A DNA stretch of 8,991 nucleotides from Caryophanales bacterium (lineage in GTDB: Bacteria > Bacillota > Bacilli > Alicyclobacillales > SLC66), in the NCBI GenBank assembly GCA_027341705.1, contig DAIELO010000033.1, positions 1 to 8,991 of the forward strand. The letters are read 5' to 3'. Shown here in pieces: positions 1-5,902 of this stretch. Position 1 is the stretch's first letter; every line of letters starts with the position of its first letter. The notes below the pieces were generated by a model, which was not told the DNA's origin, did not search any database, and worked only from the letters and a program-made list of their open reading frames with translations. A program made the position numbers and the translations under genes.

Positions 1-1
1 A

Positions 2-919
2 GTCGCAGAATTAAAAGTGGAATTTAATTTGGAACTGGTGGCGGGGGAGTCGGGATTGAACCGTCTCATCACCACGACCGAAATCAATCGGCCAGGACTC
101 GCGTTGGCGGGATTTCTCATGTATTTTCCAGCCGAACGGGTGCAAATACTTGGCCGCACGGAAATTGCATTTCTCTCATCGATGAGTGAGCAGGAAATCA
201 AGGAACGGATCAGTGCCTTGGTATCCAATGAAGCGATGCCATGTCTAGTGATTTCACGCAGTATGGAAACTCATCCTGTCATTTATCAAGTCGCGGAGCA
301 GTTTGGTATTCCGATTTTGCGCACACCATTAACGACGCCTAAATTCATTGCTCATCTTACTACATTTCTGGCCATTCGCTTAGCGCCAGAAGTGCTGGTT
401 CACGGGGTGCTAGTGGACGTATATGGCATTGGCATTTTGATGATGGGTTCAAGTGGCATTGGGAAAAGCGAAACAGCGCTAGAATTATTAAAACGCGGAC
501 ATCGAATGGTTGCAGATGATGCGGTGGAGATTCGACAAATTTCTGAAGATACGCTGGTCGGTACGGCACCCCCTTTGCTCGAGCATTTACTGGAGATACG
601 GGGACTAGGGGTATTGAATGCGATGACGCTCTTTGGAGCGGGTGCGATTCGCACGCATAAACGGATTGAAATGATCATTGAACTAGAAGTATGGGATGAT
701 GTCAAACCGTATGATCGCTTGGGATTGGATGAGCAAAAGAAAAAAATTCTCGATGTCGAATTGACATCCATTACCGTCCCTGTTCGGCCTGGTCGCAACC
801 TAGCCATTATCATTGAAGTCGCCGCAATGAACCAACGTTTAAAGCGAATGGGCTACAATGCAGCAAAAGAACTCTCGGAAAAACTCATGACAAGCCTGAA
901 AGATCCCTTGGATGATTAA
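2..919 (+). CDS. hprK: HPr kinase/phosphorylase, 5'-truncated by the window edge
   Basis: Bifunctional cytoplasmic enzyme that phosphorylates Ser46 of HPr with ATP or pyrophosphate and also removes that phosphate; in Gram-positive bacteria it feeds CcpA-dependent carbon catabolite repression. Counting from a GTG at base 17, the Walker A loop GSSGIGKS is at residues 144-151, followed by ETALELLKRGHR and ADDAVEIRQ; the family signature LEIRGLGVLNAMTLFGAGA is at about 192-210 and the phosphorylase-associated VPVRPGRN at 254-261. The GTG is probably not the real start: the frame stays open to base 2, and the codons before it (VAELK) align with the N-terminus of Bacillus HprK, which begins roughly 5-8 residues further upstream. 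The protein would then be about 310 residues, the usual length. The C-terminus is complete, with a TAA stop at 917-919. In Bacillus subtilis hprK is followed by lgt and ppaX before hisZ; here hisZ follows directly. Confidence 0.96.
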   Translation, partial: VAELKVEFNLELVAGESGLNRLITTTEINRPGLALAGFLMYFPAERVQILGRTEIAFLSSMSEQEIKERISALVSNEAMPCLVISRSMETHPVIYQVAEQFGIPILRTPLTTPKFIAHLTTFLAIRLAPEVLVHGVLVDVYGIGILMMGSSGIGKSETALELLKRGHRMVADDAVEIRQISEDTLVGTAPPLLEHLLEIRGLGVLNAMTLFGAGAIRTHKRIEMIIELEVWDDVKPYDRLGLDEQKKKILDVELTSITVPVRPGRNLAIIIEVAAMNQRLKRMGYNAAKELSEKLMTSLKDPLDD

Positions 920-933
920 AAAATGATGTACAT

Positions 934-962
934 TTGACAGGCGCACGGTCCCGTGATAGGAT
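934..962 (+). promoter_or_regulatory. Predicted sigma-A promoter of the his operon
   Basis: A perfect -35 box TTGACA (934-939) is followed after 17 bases by TAGGAT (957-962, four of six matches to TATAAT), with an extended -10 TG at 954-955. Transcription should begin near 968-970, giving a leader of about 48 bases before hisZ. It starts only 15 bases after the hprK stop, so the his genes have their own promoter even if some readthrough from hprK occurs. The leader is too short for a T-box or attenuator. Confidence 0.82.
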
Positions 963-966
963 ACGT

Positions 967-1001
967 GCATACTATTACTTTAGTATATTAGCATACTAAA
1001 G
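967..1001 (+). promoter_or_regulatory. Candidate his operator: three alternating ATACTA half-sites
   Basis: The hexamer ATACTA occurs at 969-974, its reverse complement TAGTAT at 981-986, and ATACTA again at 993-998, so the starts are exactly 12 bases apart and both gaps are 6 bases. The outer copies share the longer word GCATACTA (967-974, 991-998). The second pair extends to a perfect 9-base inverted repeat, CTTTAGTAT (978-986) and ATACTAAAG (993-1001). The array starts at the predicted +1 position, a typical location for a repressor site. A TrpR-family regulator such as YerC/HisR, known to control his genes in Bacillota, is a natural candidate, but the match of this motif to that regulator is inference. 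The 9-base arm could also form an RNA hairpin in the leader; no T-run follows, so it is not a terminator. Confidence 0.65.
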
Positions 1002-1016
1002 GATCGAGGTTATCCA

Positions 1017-2231
1017 ATGAGTTCTCTCTACTTCGAACGGCCACATGGCACAAAGGATTATCTGATGTTGGACTATGAAATTAAAAACCAGCTTGAAATG
1101 ATGATACATCAAGTGTTTTGCGCATGGGGGTATGACCTGTTGTCCACCCCGTTGCTGGAATTTGAAGATACGATTAGACAGGGGCTACATAAAGAAGAGG
1201 AAGAACAATTATATCGAATGTTCGATGCCACAGGTCGCACTCTGGTGCTGAGACCGGAAATGACGACACCTGTCGCGCGTGTCGTGGCCACGTTGTTAAG
1301 TGGCGAACCGTTTCCTTTACATCTTGCTTATATTGAAAAAACGTTTCGCAGGGTGCCAGCCCGAAGTAATGAACAGAGCGAAGTGACGCAAGCCGGTATC
1401 GAACTTTTGGGGGATGCTTCCCCTGATGCGGATGCGGAAGTATTGGCAGTAATGGCTTCTGTGTTACAAGCCGTTGGGGTGGGACACTTTCGCCTAGCTG
1501 TGGGTCATACTGGCTATGTCGGTGCGCTATTACAGGACCTGCCGGAGGCTACTCAACAAGCATTGCGGCAATCTTTATTAAAAAAGGACGCTGTCGGCTA
1601 TGAACAATTATTACAGCTGCAACAAGATCGGTTGACGGCAGAGGAACATGAGGCACTTATCGCCATGCCGCGAATTCGTGGGGGGATAGAAGCCATCCAC
1701 GAGGCACGACGTTATGCTATTTCGCCGGGGGCACGAAAGGCGTGCGATGACCTTGAAGCGCTGATGGAGGCATTAGAGGCACACGGCTTAGCAGAAGTGG
1801 TTCAATTTGATTTTGGCCTTTATCTAGAACATGAATATTATACGGGTATTTTATTTGAAGGATACGTGCAATCACTTGGATTATCGGTTTGCTTTGGAGG
1901 ACGTTACGACCATATGCTTGATCGTTTTGGACGTCCTGCTCCTGCCACAGGTGGCGTATTACACGTGGAGAGGTTGCTACAGGTGATCGAAGGCAACCGT
2001 CACGCACACCAACGCTATCATCTGCTAACCGAGCGTGGGGATCGCTCCACCGCGTATGCATTTGCGCAATTTCTCCGGCAACAAGGAGTCGCGGTGAGGG
2101 TCAGTCGGCAAACAAAGGTAATACCTGCAAAAGAGCCGCATGTGGGATGGTTTCTGGCAGACGATTTACACAGTCACAGCGAGGAATTGCTAAAATATTA
2201 TCAGACATTTTTGCAGTACAGAGAGAGGTGA
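1017..2231 (+). CDS. hisZ: ATP phosphoribosyltransferase regulatory subunit HisZ
   Basis: HisZ is a catalytically inactive paralogue of histidyl-tRNA synthetase that pairs with short HisG to form the active, histidine-inhibited ATP phosphoribosyltransferase, the first step of histidine synthesis. The 404-residue product shows the class II synthetase fold: the N-terminal FERPHGTKDYL (6-16), the motif-2-like LRPEMTTPVAR (78-88), FRRVPARSNEQSEVTQAGIELLG (110-132), EYYTGILFEGY (273-283) and FGGRYD (293-298), then GGVLHVERLL near 312-321. The C-terminal region after residue 330 is short and lacks a full anticodon-binding domain, as expected for HisZ rather than HisS. The ATG is preceded by GAGG (1006-1009) at 7 bases. 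GGAT (1001-1004) and ATCC (1012-1015) flank this ribosome binding site and could weakly hide it. It is the first gene of the operon, 6 bases before hisG. Confidence 0.95.
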   Translation: MSSLYFERPHGTKDYLMLDYEIKNQLEMMIHQVFCAWGYDLLSTPLLEFEDTIRQGLHKEEEEQLYRMFDATGRTLVLRPEMTTPVARVVATLLSGEPFPLHLAYIEKTFRRVPARSNEQSEVTQAGIELLGDASPDADAEVLAVMASVLQAVGVGHFRLAVGHTGYVGALLQDLPEATQQALRQSLLKKDAVGYEQLLQLQQDRLTAEEHEALIAMPRIRGGIEAIHEARRYAISPGARKACDDLEALMEALEAHGLAEVVQFDFGLYLEHEYYTGILFEGYVQSLGLSVCFGGRYDHMLDRFGRPAPATGGVLHVERLLQVIEGNRHAHQRYHLLTERGDRSTAYAFAQFLRQQGVAVRVSRQTKVIPAKEPHVGWFLADDLHSHSEELLKYYQTFLQYRER

Positions 2232-2237
2232 GCGCTC

Positions 2238-2852
2238 ATGTTGACGATTGCCATGGCCAAAGGTCGCATCATGCAAGCCGCGGTGGCGCTGATGGAACGA
2301 GCTGGCTACCTGCCTCCTGAAAACTTAGAAAAGACAAGAAAACTAATTTTAAGTGATGAAGTGAATCAAATTCGCTATTTACTCGCAAAACCTGTCGATG
2401 TGCCGACATATGTGGAGCGTGGGGCGGCTGATTTGGGCGTAGTAGGAAAAGATGTATTGCTCGAAGCGAACAGTGATGTGCATGAACTGCTTGACTTGGG
2501 AGTGGGTAGATGCAGATTGTCAATTGCAGGACCCCCTGATCTCAATCTTAATCAAGTGCGTAAAGTGGGTACAAAGTATCTCAACTATACCCGGAATTAT
2601 TTCTTAAAAAGGAACCAGCAGGTGGAAACGATTTATCTCAATGGGAGTGTCGAATTGGCACCGCTCATCGGTCTTGCGGATTGTATCGTTGATCTGGTGG
2701 AAACAGGTCGAACGCTCGAAGAAAATGGGCTGATCACATGGCTGGATCTTGAAGAAATCTCGACGCGACTGATCGCGAATCGAGGGAGTTATCAGTTGCG
2801 AATCCAAGAAGTCGATTTATTTACCAAACGACTTCGAGCGGTTCTATCATAA
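2238..2852 (+). CDS. hisG: ATP phosphoribosyltransferase catalytic subunit, short form
   Basis: Condenses ATP with PRPP to N1-(5-phosphoribosyl)-ATP, the committed step of histidine synthesis, in a hetero-octamer with HisZ. At 204 residues it is the short form, lacking the C-terminal regulatory domain of long HisG, which fits the hisZ gene beside it. Visible motifs are LTIAMAKGR (2-10), ERGAADLGVVGKDVL (60-74), ELLDLGVGRCRLSIA (83-97), NGSVELAPLIGLAD (135-148) and the PRPP-binding loop DLVETGRTLEENGL (152-165). The usual ATKYPN motif reads GTKYLN (111-116), replacing a well-conserved proline with leucine. The ribosome binding site GAGGTG overlaps the hisZ stop, so translation is probably coupled to hisZ. 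In many Bacilli hisD and hisB follow; here hisH follows at once. Confidence 0.96.
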   Translation: MLTIAMAKGRIMQAAVALMERAGYLPPENLEKTRKLILSDEVNQIRYLLAKPVDVPTYVERGAADLGVVGKDVLLEANSDVHELLDLGVGRCRLSIAGPPDLNLNQVRKVGTKYLNYTRNYFLKRNQQVETIYLNGSVELAPLIGLADCIVDLVETGRTLEENGLITWLDLEEISTRLIANRGSYQLRIQEVDLFTKRLRAVLS

Positions 2853-2867
2853 GAGGTGGATGCATTG
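2852..2867 (+). promoter_or_regulatory. Ribosome binding site that fixes the hisH start at TTG 2865
   Basis: The stretch AGAGGTGG (2852-2859) directly after the hisG stop is the only good Shine-Dalgarno sequence here. It lies 6 bases before the TTG at 2865, whose product begins MIAIIDYG, the canonical HisH N-terminus. The in-frame GTG at 2856 lies inside this Shine-Dalgarno sequence and would have no site of its own; the ATG at 2860 is out of frame. Confidence 0.75.
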
Positions 2868-3485
2868 ATTGCGATTATCGATTATGGGGTGGGCAATTTA
2901 CTTAGCGTGGCCAAAGCACTAGAACACATTGGCAGTGAGGCACTGATCACTAACCGCAAAGAAGAGTTTCTGGAGGCAGATGGGGTAATCTTGCCTGGAG
3001 TCGGTGCATTTGGAGACGCTATGATTAGTTTGCGCAGGCTGGAATTACTGGCTCCACTTAAAACTTATGCGAAAACAGGAAAACCATTGCTCGGGATTTG
3101 CCTTGGCATGCAACTGCTGTTTTCTGTAAGTGAAGAACATGGAGATCATGTGGGGTTAGGGCTCATTCCAGGACATGTTATCCGCATGCGGGGGGATTAC
3201 AAGATTCCGCAGGTAGGCTGGAATCAGCTTCAATTTGAACGGCAGCATCCGTTAGTGGCAGGGGTTGAGGCGGGTGAGTTTACTTATTTTGTACACAGCT
3301 ATTTAGTAGCACCTATTGATCCCTCAGTGATTGTGGCGACTACTGATTATAACCAAGCGATTCCTGCGATCGTGGTCAAAGATAATATTGTCGGGATGCA
3401 GTTTCATCCTGAAAAAAGTTCGACTACTGGGTTGAAGCTGTTATCAAATTTTGTGTCGTGGAGTAGTGCGGGAGGTGACTCATAA
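2865..3485 (+). CDS. hisH: Imidazole glycerol phosphate synthase, glutaminase subunit HisH
   Basis: Class I glutamine amidotransferase that releases ammonia from glutamine and channels it to HisF, forming IGP and AICAR from PRFAR. With the TTG start the protein has 206 residues, close to the family norm. It shows IDYGVGNLLSV at the N-terminus, the oxyanion region LPGVGAFGDAM (residues 43-53), the nucleophile in GICLGMQLLF (Cys79), and His181 and Glu183 in FHPEKS, completing the Cys-His-Glu triad. The stop TAA overlaps the hisA ATG by one base, and the hisA ribosome binding site lies inside the hisH end. A longer version from GTG 2856 would add only three residues and is less likely. The partner hisF lies two genes downstream in the same operon. 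Confidence 0.95.
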   Translation: MIAIIDYGVGNLLSVAKALEHIGSEALITNRKEEFLEADGVILPGVGAFGDAMISLRRLELLAPLKTYAKTGKPLLGICLGMQLLFSVSEEHGDHVGLGLIPGHVIRMRGDYKIPQVGWNQLQFERQHPLVAGVEAGEFTYFVHSYLVAPIDPSVIVATTDYNQAIPAIVVKDNIVGMQFHPEKSSTTGLKLLSNFVSWSSAGGDS

Positions 3486-4222
3486 TGCAGTTGTTTCCTG
3501 CCATTGACTTGATGAACGGACAGGCTGTGCGTCTCTATAAAGGGGATTTTGAGCAGCAAACGCAATATGGGGACCCACTGGATGTGGCACTTCGATATGT
3601 TGAAGCGGGAGCTACACATGTTCATCTTGTGGACTTAGATGCTGCCAAAACAGGGGAAACTTCGTCTACTACCGCGAAAATTGTGGAGCGGATCGTGACT
3701 GAAACGCAACTCCTAGTTGAACTCGGCGGAGGCATTCGCTCGGAATTGGCTGTGGAACGATGGTTAAATTCAGGCGTTTGGCGTTGCGTAGTGGGCACAA
3801 GGGCAGCAGAAGATCTGGAATTTACCAATTCCTTATTCACATTGTATGGGGATGCGGTCATTGTGGGCATTGATGCTCGCGATGGTATGGTGGCGACGAA
3901 AGGTTGGACAGAAAATTCTGCGTGGACGGCAAATGAATTTGCAAAGGTTCTTTTTCAAATGGGTTATCGTGAATGTATCTTTACTGACATCGAACGTGAT
4001 GGAACATTACAGGGAGCGAACTTGGACCTGTCGGTCCAATTGGCGACTGCATCTGGATTGAAAGTGGTGGTGTCCGGTGGAGTCAGCAATTTGCAGGATG
4101 TATTGGCGATGAAGGCTTTTGAAAATATGGGGATCAGCGGGGCGATTATTGGCAAGGCGCTGTTTTCGGGGAAAATTGACCTGAGAGACGCGCTTGAGGC
4201 TGTGCGTGGGGGAGATGAGTAA
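3485..4222 (+). CDS. hisA: ProFAR isomerase HisA
   Basis: Catalyses the Amadori rearrangement of ProFAR to PRFAR, the fourth step of histidine synthesis, in the cytoplasm. The 245-residue protein is a complete (beta/alpha)8 barrel. It has the catalytic aspartates Asp8 (PAIDLMNG) and Asp130 (VGIDARDG), the phosphate-binding loops VELGGGIR (78-85) and VVSGGVS (195-201), the GW pair at 140-141, TDIERDGT (167-174) and the terminal strand-loop IIGKALF (221-227). A strong GGAGGTGA (3471-3478) lies 6 bases before the ATG, which overlaps the hisH stop by one base. Nothing suggests the dual-substrate PriA of actinobacteria. The TAA stop is followed directly by the hisF ATG. Confidence 0.95.
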   Translation: MQLFPAIDLMNGQAVRLYKGDFEQQTQYGDPLDVALRYVEAGATHVHLVDLDAAKTGETSSTTAKIVERIVTETQLLVELGGGIRSELAVERWLNSGVWRCVVGTRAAEDLEFTNSLFTLYGDAVIVGIDARDGMVATKGWTENSAWTANEFAKVLFQMGYRECIFTDIERDGTLQGANLDLSVQLATASGLKVVVSGGVSNLQDVLAMKAFENMGISGAIIGKALFSGKIDLRDALEAVRGGDE

Positions 4223-4984
4223 ATGCTGACCAAACGGATTATTCCTTGTTTTGATGTTGCCGATGGGCGAGTGGTCAAGCATGAGTCATTTTTTGATAAT
4301 CGCCGCGATGCTGGTGACCCGATTGAGTTAGCAGAACTTTATGATCGCGCAGGGGCAGATGAAATTGTATTATTGGATATTTCCGCCACTCCGGAGGGTA
4401 GAAGTACCCTGCTGGACATTGTACAACAGACGGCTGAACGGATATTTATTCCCTTCACGGTGGGTGGGGGCATTAGCAGTGTGGATGAGGTACGGGAGGT
4501 TTTGCGAGCGGGTGCGGACAAGGTATCGATTAATTCAGCGGCCGTGCGTGATTCTAAATTAATCACAGAAATATCTAGACGTTTTGGCGCACAGTGCACA
4601 GTCGTAGCGATTGATGCCAAAAAGAACCAAGAAGCGAATGACTGGGAAGTATTGATCAGCGGTGGGCGCGTGCGCACCGGGCTTTCTGCGGTGGAATGGG
4701 CAAAAAAAGCTGAGCATTTAGGGGCTGGGGAAATTTTATTAACCAGTTTTGATCAAGACGGAAAGCGCGATGGATATGACTTGGAATTGACGCAAAAAGT
4801 ATCCGATGCGGTGCGCATACCGGTCATTGCTTCTGGTGGTGCGGGCAACAAGGAACATTTCTACGATGTATTTACTAAAGGGAAGGCGGATGCGGCACTG
4901 GCGGCAAGTGTCTTTCACTTTTCGGAAATGGGAATTGCTGAAGTTAAAGATTATTTGCGCAAACGAGGGGTGTGGGTGAGATGA
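4223..4984 (+). CDS. hisF: Imidazole glycerol phosphate synthase, cyclase subunit HisF
   Basis: Uses ammonia from HisH to convert PRFAR to imidazole glycerol phosphate and AICAR; the latter returns to purine synthesis. The 253-residue barrel carries the catalytic residues Asp11 (RIIPCFDV) and Asp131 (VVAIDAK), TVGGGIS (79-85), [10 protein letters not shown] (99-108), [10 protein letters not shown] (167-176), VIASGGAGN (201-209) and [12 protein letters not shown] (222-233). Unusual is the first active-site loop: after the conserved Lys19, the family pattern GVNFxNLRDAGDP is replaced by [14 protein letters not shown], with one extra residue; this is why the second aspartate is 131 rather than 130. 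The stretch after Asp177 reads QDGKRDGYD instead of the usual RDGTxxGYD. The ATG directly follows the hisA stop, with GGGGGAG (4208-4214) as ribosome binding site. Confidence 0.94.
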   Translation: MLTKRIIPCFDVADGRVVKHESFFDNRRDAGDPIELAELYDRAGADEIVLLDISATPEGRSTLLDIVQQTAERIFIPFTVGGGISSVDEVREVLRAGADKVSINSAAVRDSKLITEISRRFGAQCTVVAIDAKKNQEANDWEVLISGGRVRTGLSAVEWAKKAEHLGAGEILLTSFDQDGKRDGYDLELTQKVSDAVRIPVIASGGAGNKEHFYDVFTKGKADAALAASVFHFSEMGIAEVKDYLRKRGVWVR

Positions 4985-5628
4985 GTCAATCAATGACAGA
5001 ACTTAGTGAGGCGTTGCAATGGAATGACGACGGATTGATCCCTGCCGTCGTACAGGATGTAAAAACGAAACGAGTACTTACACTAGCTTATATGAATCGG
5101 GAATCCCTGGAAAAAACGCTCGCTACTCGCGAAACATGGTTCTATAGTCGATCCCGGCAAACTTTGTGGCATAAAGGAGAGACTTCCGGACACACGCAAA
5201 AGGTGGTTGGAATTGAAGCGGATTGCGATGGCGACTCGTTGCTTGTTCAGGTGGAACCAAATGGACCAGCTTGCCATACAGGGGCGGAATCGTGTTTTGA
5301 TGGGGCACCAATTATACCGCTGGAAATAGTGGATGAAATGAATGGAAATGTGCTCAATCGCCTTGAAAATAGGGTGATGGAACGGGAGCGAGATCGACCG
5401 GAAGGTGCATATACTACTTACCTTTTCACGAAGGGGCTAGATAAGATTCTGAAAAAAGTGGGAGAAGAAACAGCAGAAGTGATTATTGCCGCGAAAAACC
5501 GCAGTGCTAGTGAATTACGTTACGAAACTGCCGATCTGCTTTATCACTTGATGGTGTTGTTACGAGAACAAAACTTGCCATTTGAGGAGGTGCTTGCCGA
5601 ATTAGATATAAGGTATCAAGGTAAGTGA
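4981..5628 (+). CDS. hisI: Bifunctional phosphoribosyl-AMP cyclohydrolase / phosphoribosyl-ATP pyrophosphatase HisIE
   Basis: A two-domain enzyme performing steps 2 and 3 of histidine synthesis. The HisE part removes pyrophosphate from phosphoribosyl-ATP; the HisI part opens the adenine ring of phosphoribosyl-AMP. From the ATG at 4981 it has 215 residues, the usual length. The HisI domain (about 8-115) has [17 protein letters not shown], the metal-binding ADCDGD with Asp81, Asp83 and Asp85, and three probable zinc ligands, Cys82, Cys98 (ACHTG) and Cys105 (SCF). The HisE domain (about 125-215) has [15 protein letters not shown] and [13 protein letters not shown]. The ATG overlaps the hisF stop as ATGA, implying coupled translation. 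A GTG at 4972 would add three residues but has no family support. It is the last gene of the operon. Confidence 0.95.
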   Translation: MSQSMTELSEALQWNDDGLIPAVVQDVKTKRVLTLAYMNRESLEKTLATRETWFYSRSRQTLWHKGETSGHTQKVVGIEADCDGDSLLVQVEPNGPACHTGAESCFDGAPIIPLEIVDEMNGNVLNRLENRVMERERDRPEGAYTTYLFTKGLDKILKKVGEETAEVIIAAKNRSASELRYETADLLYHLMVLLREQNLPFEEVLAELDIRYQGK

Positions 5629-5643
5629 GAATAGCTAACATGA

Positions 5644-5733
5644 AAACTGAATACTTTTTTGCAAAAACACACTTCCATACTCTAGCTAAATTTGTTATGC
5701 TAAACGCTAGGGTGTATTGAGTGTGTTCAGTTT
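5644..5733. repeat. Long imperfect inverted repeat after the his operon
   Basis: The perfect 8-base arms AAACTGAA (5644-5651) and TTCAGTTT (5726-5733) enclose further pairing: CACACT (5668-5673) with AGTGTG (5720-5725), ATAC (5677-5680) with GTAT (5714-5717), and CTAGC (5682-5686) with GCTAG (5706-5710), around an AT-rich loop. The left side carries an extra 16 bases that contain the small palindrome TTTTTGCAAAAA (5656-5667). As RNA this could fold into a stem with two hairpins. No T-run follows it on the + strand, so it does not look like a simple terminator. It could be an mRNA 3' end structure, a regulatory RNA element or the remnant of a small mobile element; the sequence does not decide. 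Confidence 0.5.
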
Positions 5734-5747
5734 GCCGTGGATATAAT
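5717..5747 (+). promoter_or_regulatory. Possible upstream promoter with perfect TATAAT
   Basis: A perfect -10 hexamer TATAAT lies at 5742-5747. The best -35 candidate is TTGAGT (5717-5722), but the 19-base spacer is longer than optimal and the upstream TG (5738-5739) is one base off the extended position. If used, transcription would start near 5754 and give a leader of about 150 bases before the first transporter gene. It overlaps the right arm of the inverted repeat. Confidence 0.35.
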
Positions 5748-5794
5748 CGTGGAAGCGCTTACCAGAGCTAATTTGATAGGGTTGTGCTACTATG

Positions 5795-5809
5795 GATCAG
5801 TCCCTGATC
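5795..5809 (+). other. Short perfect hairpin in the dpp upstream region
   Basis: GATCAG (5795-5800) and CTGATC (5804-5809) form a 6-base stem with a 3-base loop. A T-rich stretch (GTTTGTTTT, 5818-5826) begins only 9 bases later. As a rho-independent terminator for the his operon it is weak, because the stem is short and the T-run is detached and interrupted. It might equally be a leader hairpin if the upstream promoter is used. Confidence 0.35.
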
Positions 5810-5848
5810 GACTAAACGTTTGTTTTACTTATAGATACTCAAACTATA

Positions 5849-5877
5849 TTGCAAGCTAGGTTCGGTTCTGATAAATT
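5849..5877 (+). promoter_or_regulatory. Likely promoter of the peptide transporter operon
   Basis: TTGCAA (5849-5854, four of six matches) is followed after 17 bases by TAAATT (5872-5877, four of six), with an extended -10 TG at 5869-5870. Transcription would start near 5884, about 19 bases before the first ATG, leaving just enough room for the ribosome binding site GAGGTG (5892-5897). Moderate boxes at correct spacing plus the TG element make it plausible. Confidence 0.5.
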
Positions 5878-5902
5878 ATGTGTCGTATGTTGAGGTGATA
5901 GT

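Noticed and set aside
400..813. A long open frame on the minus strand inside hprK, and similar minus-strand frames inside hisZ, hisF and the ATPase genes.
   Set aside because: They lie opposite genes with clear family motifs, have low-complexity Ser/Arg/Pro-rich products with no domain, and lack ribosome binding sites; they are by-products of codon use on the + strand.
978..1001. The 9-base inverted repeat as a terminator for hprK or as a T-box/attenuator for hisZ.
   Set aside because: The stem is AT-rich with no T-run after it, it lies downstream of the his promoter, and the leader is too short for a T-box with specifier loop and antiterminator.
5640..5720. A 26-codon ORF (ATG at 5640) just after hisIE, ending in TGA inside the inverted repeat.
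   Set aside because: There is no convincing ribosome binding site, no recognisable similarity, and the region is explained by the inverted repeat. It might be a fragment of an old gene, but nothing supports it being expressed.
5731..5780. On the minus strand, a stretch resembling a tRNA D-arm (TAGCTCTGGTAAGCGC).
   Set aside because: There is no matching acceptor stem, anticodon arm or T-loop at the required distances.
5795..5826. The GATCAG/CTGATC hairpin as a confident rho-independent terminator of the his operon.
   Set aside because: The stem has only six pairs and the T-rich stretch is 9 bases away and interrupted; it is kept only as a low-confidence hairpin.
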